NCBI GenBank assembly: GCA_007129635.1
Contig: SKVE01000968.1
Location: 1 to 9,553 of the forward strand
DNA length: 9,553 bases
Source: Planctomycetaceae bacterium
Lineage (GTDB): Bacteria; Planctomycetota; Planctomycetia; Pirellulales; Pirellulaceae
Reading direction: 5' to 3'
The stretch's first letter is position 1. Each line of letters starts with the position of its first letter. Both the position numbers and the translations under genes were made by a program. Shown piece by piece: positions 7,616-9,553 of this stretch. Below the pieces are notes generated by a model that saw only the letters and a list, made by a program, of their open reading frames with translations, ran no database searches and was not told the DNA's origin.

Positions 7616-9430
7616 ATGTCCTCTTGGCGGCTGTTTTGGCAGCTCTGTCCCGCCTATCTGGCGATTGTGCTGGCTTCGGTGGCAGCGGTCGGCTTTTATG
7701 CCGTCTCCACCACCCAGCAGTTTCACCGACAGCAGACCGTCGCGTCATTGCGGGACATCGCCCATGCCGTCGAAGAGATGCTTCGAAGCCGACTGGCTGA
7801 CGGTGATTACCGGCAACTGGATGCCCTCTGCAAAGAGTTGGGCAAAAAGGCCGCCACTCGGATCACGGTGATCCTTCCGTCGGGCCAGGTGGTGGCCGAT
7901 TCGTTTGAAGATCCCGCGATGATGGCCAACCACGCTAACCGTGAGGAGGTGCTTCAAGCCCTGGCGGAAGATTTTGGTATCGCCAGCCGCCTGAGCGACA
8001 CCTTGCAAGAGGAGATGTTGTATGCTGCCGTGCCGGTCCGGATGGAAGGTCGCACGTTGGGCGTCGTCCGGACATCGATCCCGTCGGTTCGCATGGGCCA
8101 GACGCTTTGGGCCATCCACCGCCGGCTGGTCGTGGCCTCGGTGGTCGTCGGACTGCTGGCGGCAGGCGTGAGCCTTTGGGTCGCGCGACGGCTGAGCCGC
8201 CCGGTCGAGGAAATTCATCGGGTGGCCGAACAATTGGCTCGAGGCAACCTGCACTTCCGGCTGCCCATCCCCACATCGCGCGAGGCGGCGGAAGTGGCCA
8301 GGACAATGAACGACCTGGCCGCTCAGTTGGATGCCCGCTTAACCGATGTCCTGCAACAGAAGAACGAACGCGAAGCGATCTTGTCCAGCATGGTCGAGGG
8401 GCTGGTGGCGATCGACGATCAACAGCGGATCATCAGCCTGAATCACGCAGCCGCTCGATTGTTCGAATGCGATCCGGATGCCGTCGTGGGCCGCACGCTG
8501 CAGGAGGTGGTCCGCAATGTCGAACTCCATCAGTTGACGACCGACGTGCTGGCTCGCAGCGAGTCGCTGTTCGGGGAACTGACCATGACGGGCCGCGACG
8601 GCCAACGCCGGCTGTTGCACGCTCAAGGAACCGTGCTCCGCGAGGGCCAGGACCGTCTGCTAGGCGCCGTGATCGTCCTGCACGATGTGACTCGGCTGAA
8701 CAAATTGGAACAGGTCCGTCGTGACTTCGTCGCCAACGTCTCACACGAACTGAGAACCCCCGTCACCTCGATCAAAGGTTTCGTCGAGACGTTGCTGGAC
8801 GGCGCGTTGCTCGACCCCGATCACGCCGAACGGTTCCTGAGGATCGTTGCCGTCCAGGCCGATCGTCTGAACTCGATCATCGAGGATCTGCTGACGCTGG
8901 CCCGCATCGAGCAGGAGGTCGAGAAGGTCGAGATCGTCCTGCAGTCCGGTCGCGTCGCTTCGGTGCTGGAAGCGGCTGTCAACACCTGCCGCCCGAAGGC
9001 CGACGAGCAACAAGTGCGTCTCGAGATCCAATGCGACTTGGATCTGACCGCCTCCATCAACGCCGCCTTACTCGAGCAGGCCGTGGTGAATCTGGTAGAC
9101 AACGCGGTGAAGTACAGCCCGCCAGATTCCATCGTTCGATTGATTGCCCGTGGCGATGCCGACGGTGTGGTGCTTCAAGTCGAAGACCAAGGTGGCGGCA
9201 TTGGCGAAGAGCACCTGTCACGCATCTTCGAACGGTTTTATCGAGTCGATCGAGCGCGCAGCCGCGAACTGGGTGGTACCGGTCTGGGCCTGGCGATCGT
9301 CAAACATATCGCTCAAGCCCACGGCGGCCGCGCCGACGTGGAAAGCACCGTCGGCGAAGGCAGCATCTTCTCCATCCGTCTGCCAGCCCACGCGGTAAAG
9401 AAACCTAAGAATGCCTCGGATGCGTCCTAG
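7616..9430 (+). CDS. phoR: Phosphate regulon sensor histidine kinase PhoR
   Basis: A 604-residue membrane kinase. Visible in order are: TM1 (about 8-30); a periplasmic domain of about 135 residues (31-168), probably a PDC/Cache-type fold; TM2 (171-190); a HAMP linker (about 190-243, RRLSRPVEEIHRVAEQLARG); a PAS domain (about 250-360, ILSSMVEGLVAIDDQQRIISLN to VIVLHDVTRLNKLEQ); HisKA with H377 in SHELRTP; and HATPase with N-box NLVDNAVKYSP (492-502), G1 DQGGGIG (524-530), F-box FERFYRVDRARSRE and G2 GGTGLGLA (553-560). PAS just ahead of HisKA is typical of PhoR. The periplasmic domain makes it more like Bacillus PhoR than the short E. coli form. The ATG is two bases after the phoB stop, with AAGGA at 7605-7609 inside phoB, so the two are cotranscribed. 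It should phosphorylate PhoB D54, and PhoU and the Pst complex likely restrain it. Confidence 0.94.
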   Translation: MSSWRLFWQLCPAYLAIVLASVAAVGFYAVSTTQQFHRQQTVASLRDIAHAVEEMLRSRLADGDYRQLDALCKELGKKAATRITVILPSGQVVADSFEDPAMMANHANREEVLQALAEDFGIASRLSDTLQEEMLYAAVPVRMEGRTLGVVRTSIPSVRMGQTLWAIHRRLVVASVVVGLLAAGVSLWVARRLSRPVEEIHRVAEQLARGNLHFRLPIPTSREAAEVARTMNDLAAQLDARLTDVLQQKNEREAILSSMVEGLVAIDDQQRIISLNHAAARLFECDPDAVVGRTLQEVVRNVELHQLTTDVLARSESLFGELTMTGRDGQRRLLHAQGTVLREGQDRLLGAVIVLHDVTRLNKLEQVRRDFVANVSHELRTPVTSIKGFVETLLDGALLDPDHAERFLRIVAVQADRLNSIIEDLLTLARIEQEVEKVEIVLQSGRVASVLEAAVNTCRPKADEQQVRLEIQCDLDLTASINAALLEQAVVNLVDNAVKYSPPDSIVRLIARGDADGVVLQVEDQGGGIGEEHLSRIFERFYRVDRARSRELGGTGLGLAIVKHIAQAHGGRADVESTVGEGSIFSIRLPAHAVKKPKNASDAS

Positions 9431-9553
9431 AAACTGCAACCCAGGTAACGCGAAACACAATAGCCCCACCGTTCCAGGCATTGGACAAGTCGTAGCTGCG
9501 CCGCAAGCCCTGAACACAACGAGATCGTCATGCCGCCGACCTTTCGAAACCAG

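Noticed and set aside
6771..7748. 325-codon open frame on the minus strand, antisense to phoB and reaching into the divergent region
   Set aside because: It covers the well-supported phoB and the start of phoR, has no recognisable domain, and its composition (many R, H, Q) fits the reverse of a coding strand in moderately GC-rich DNA. It would also run through the Pho box.
9530..9553. Possible start of a further plus-strand gene (ATG at 9530, eight codons to the window edge)
   Set aside because: Only eight codons are visible, the ribosome site (GAGA) is weak, and the preceding 99 bases after phoR show no promoter or terminator that I can recognise. Undecidable within this window.

Overview
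The window holds one complete phosphate-starvation (Pho) locus, tightly packed and divergently organised. On the minus strand, reading from about 6.7 kb down to the left edge, lies pstS-pstC-pstA-pstB-phoU: the high-affinity phosphate ABC importer followed by its negative regulator. On the plus strand, reading from about 6.9 kb to the right edge, lies phoB-phoR: the response regulator and sensor kinase that control the Pho regulon. All seven genes are intact. The only sizeable non-coding stretch is the 226-bp divergent promoter region (6698-6923). The last 123 bases (9431-9553) and the first 34 show no clear gene.

The parts form one circuit. PstS captures phosphate in the periplasm, PstC and PstA form the channel, and PstB powers it. 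PhoU is expected to connect transporter state to the PhoR kinase, which phosphorylates PhoB. PhoB then acts on its own locus. The divergent region carries a clean candidate Pho box: three 7-bp units at exact 11-bp spacing (6793-6821), oriented toward pstS. A plausible sigma70-type promoter for phoBR (6847-6874) sits on the other side of it.

The least ordinary feature is the size of the two permeases. PstC has 767 residues and PstA 578, about twice the length of the E. coli proteins. Each carries a large insertion just after its first membrane helix, so on the periplasmic, PstS-facing side. The PstC insertion looks like a beta-propeller and the PstA insertion contains a long coiled coil. PstC also appears to have an extra membrane hairpin before its EAA loop. 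Enlarged PstC/PstA pairs are known from other Gram-negative groups such as Pseudomonas, so this is a variant family and not a new system, but the role of the insertions is unclear.

The organism is a Gram-negative-type bacterium with moderately GC-rich DNA. It has a soluble periplasmic PstS with a cleavable signal peptide and no lipobox, and a PhoR with a full periplasmic sensor. The overall style (enlarged permeases, compact operon, divergent phoBR) suggests a planctomycete (Pirellulales-like), but this is a low-confidence impression and a proteobacterium is not excluded. I see no mobile element, CRISPR array, RNA gene or sign of horizontal transfer.
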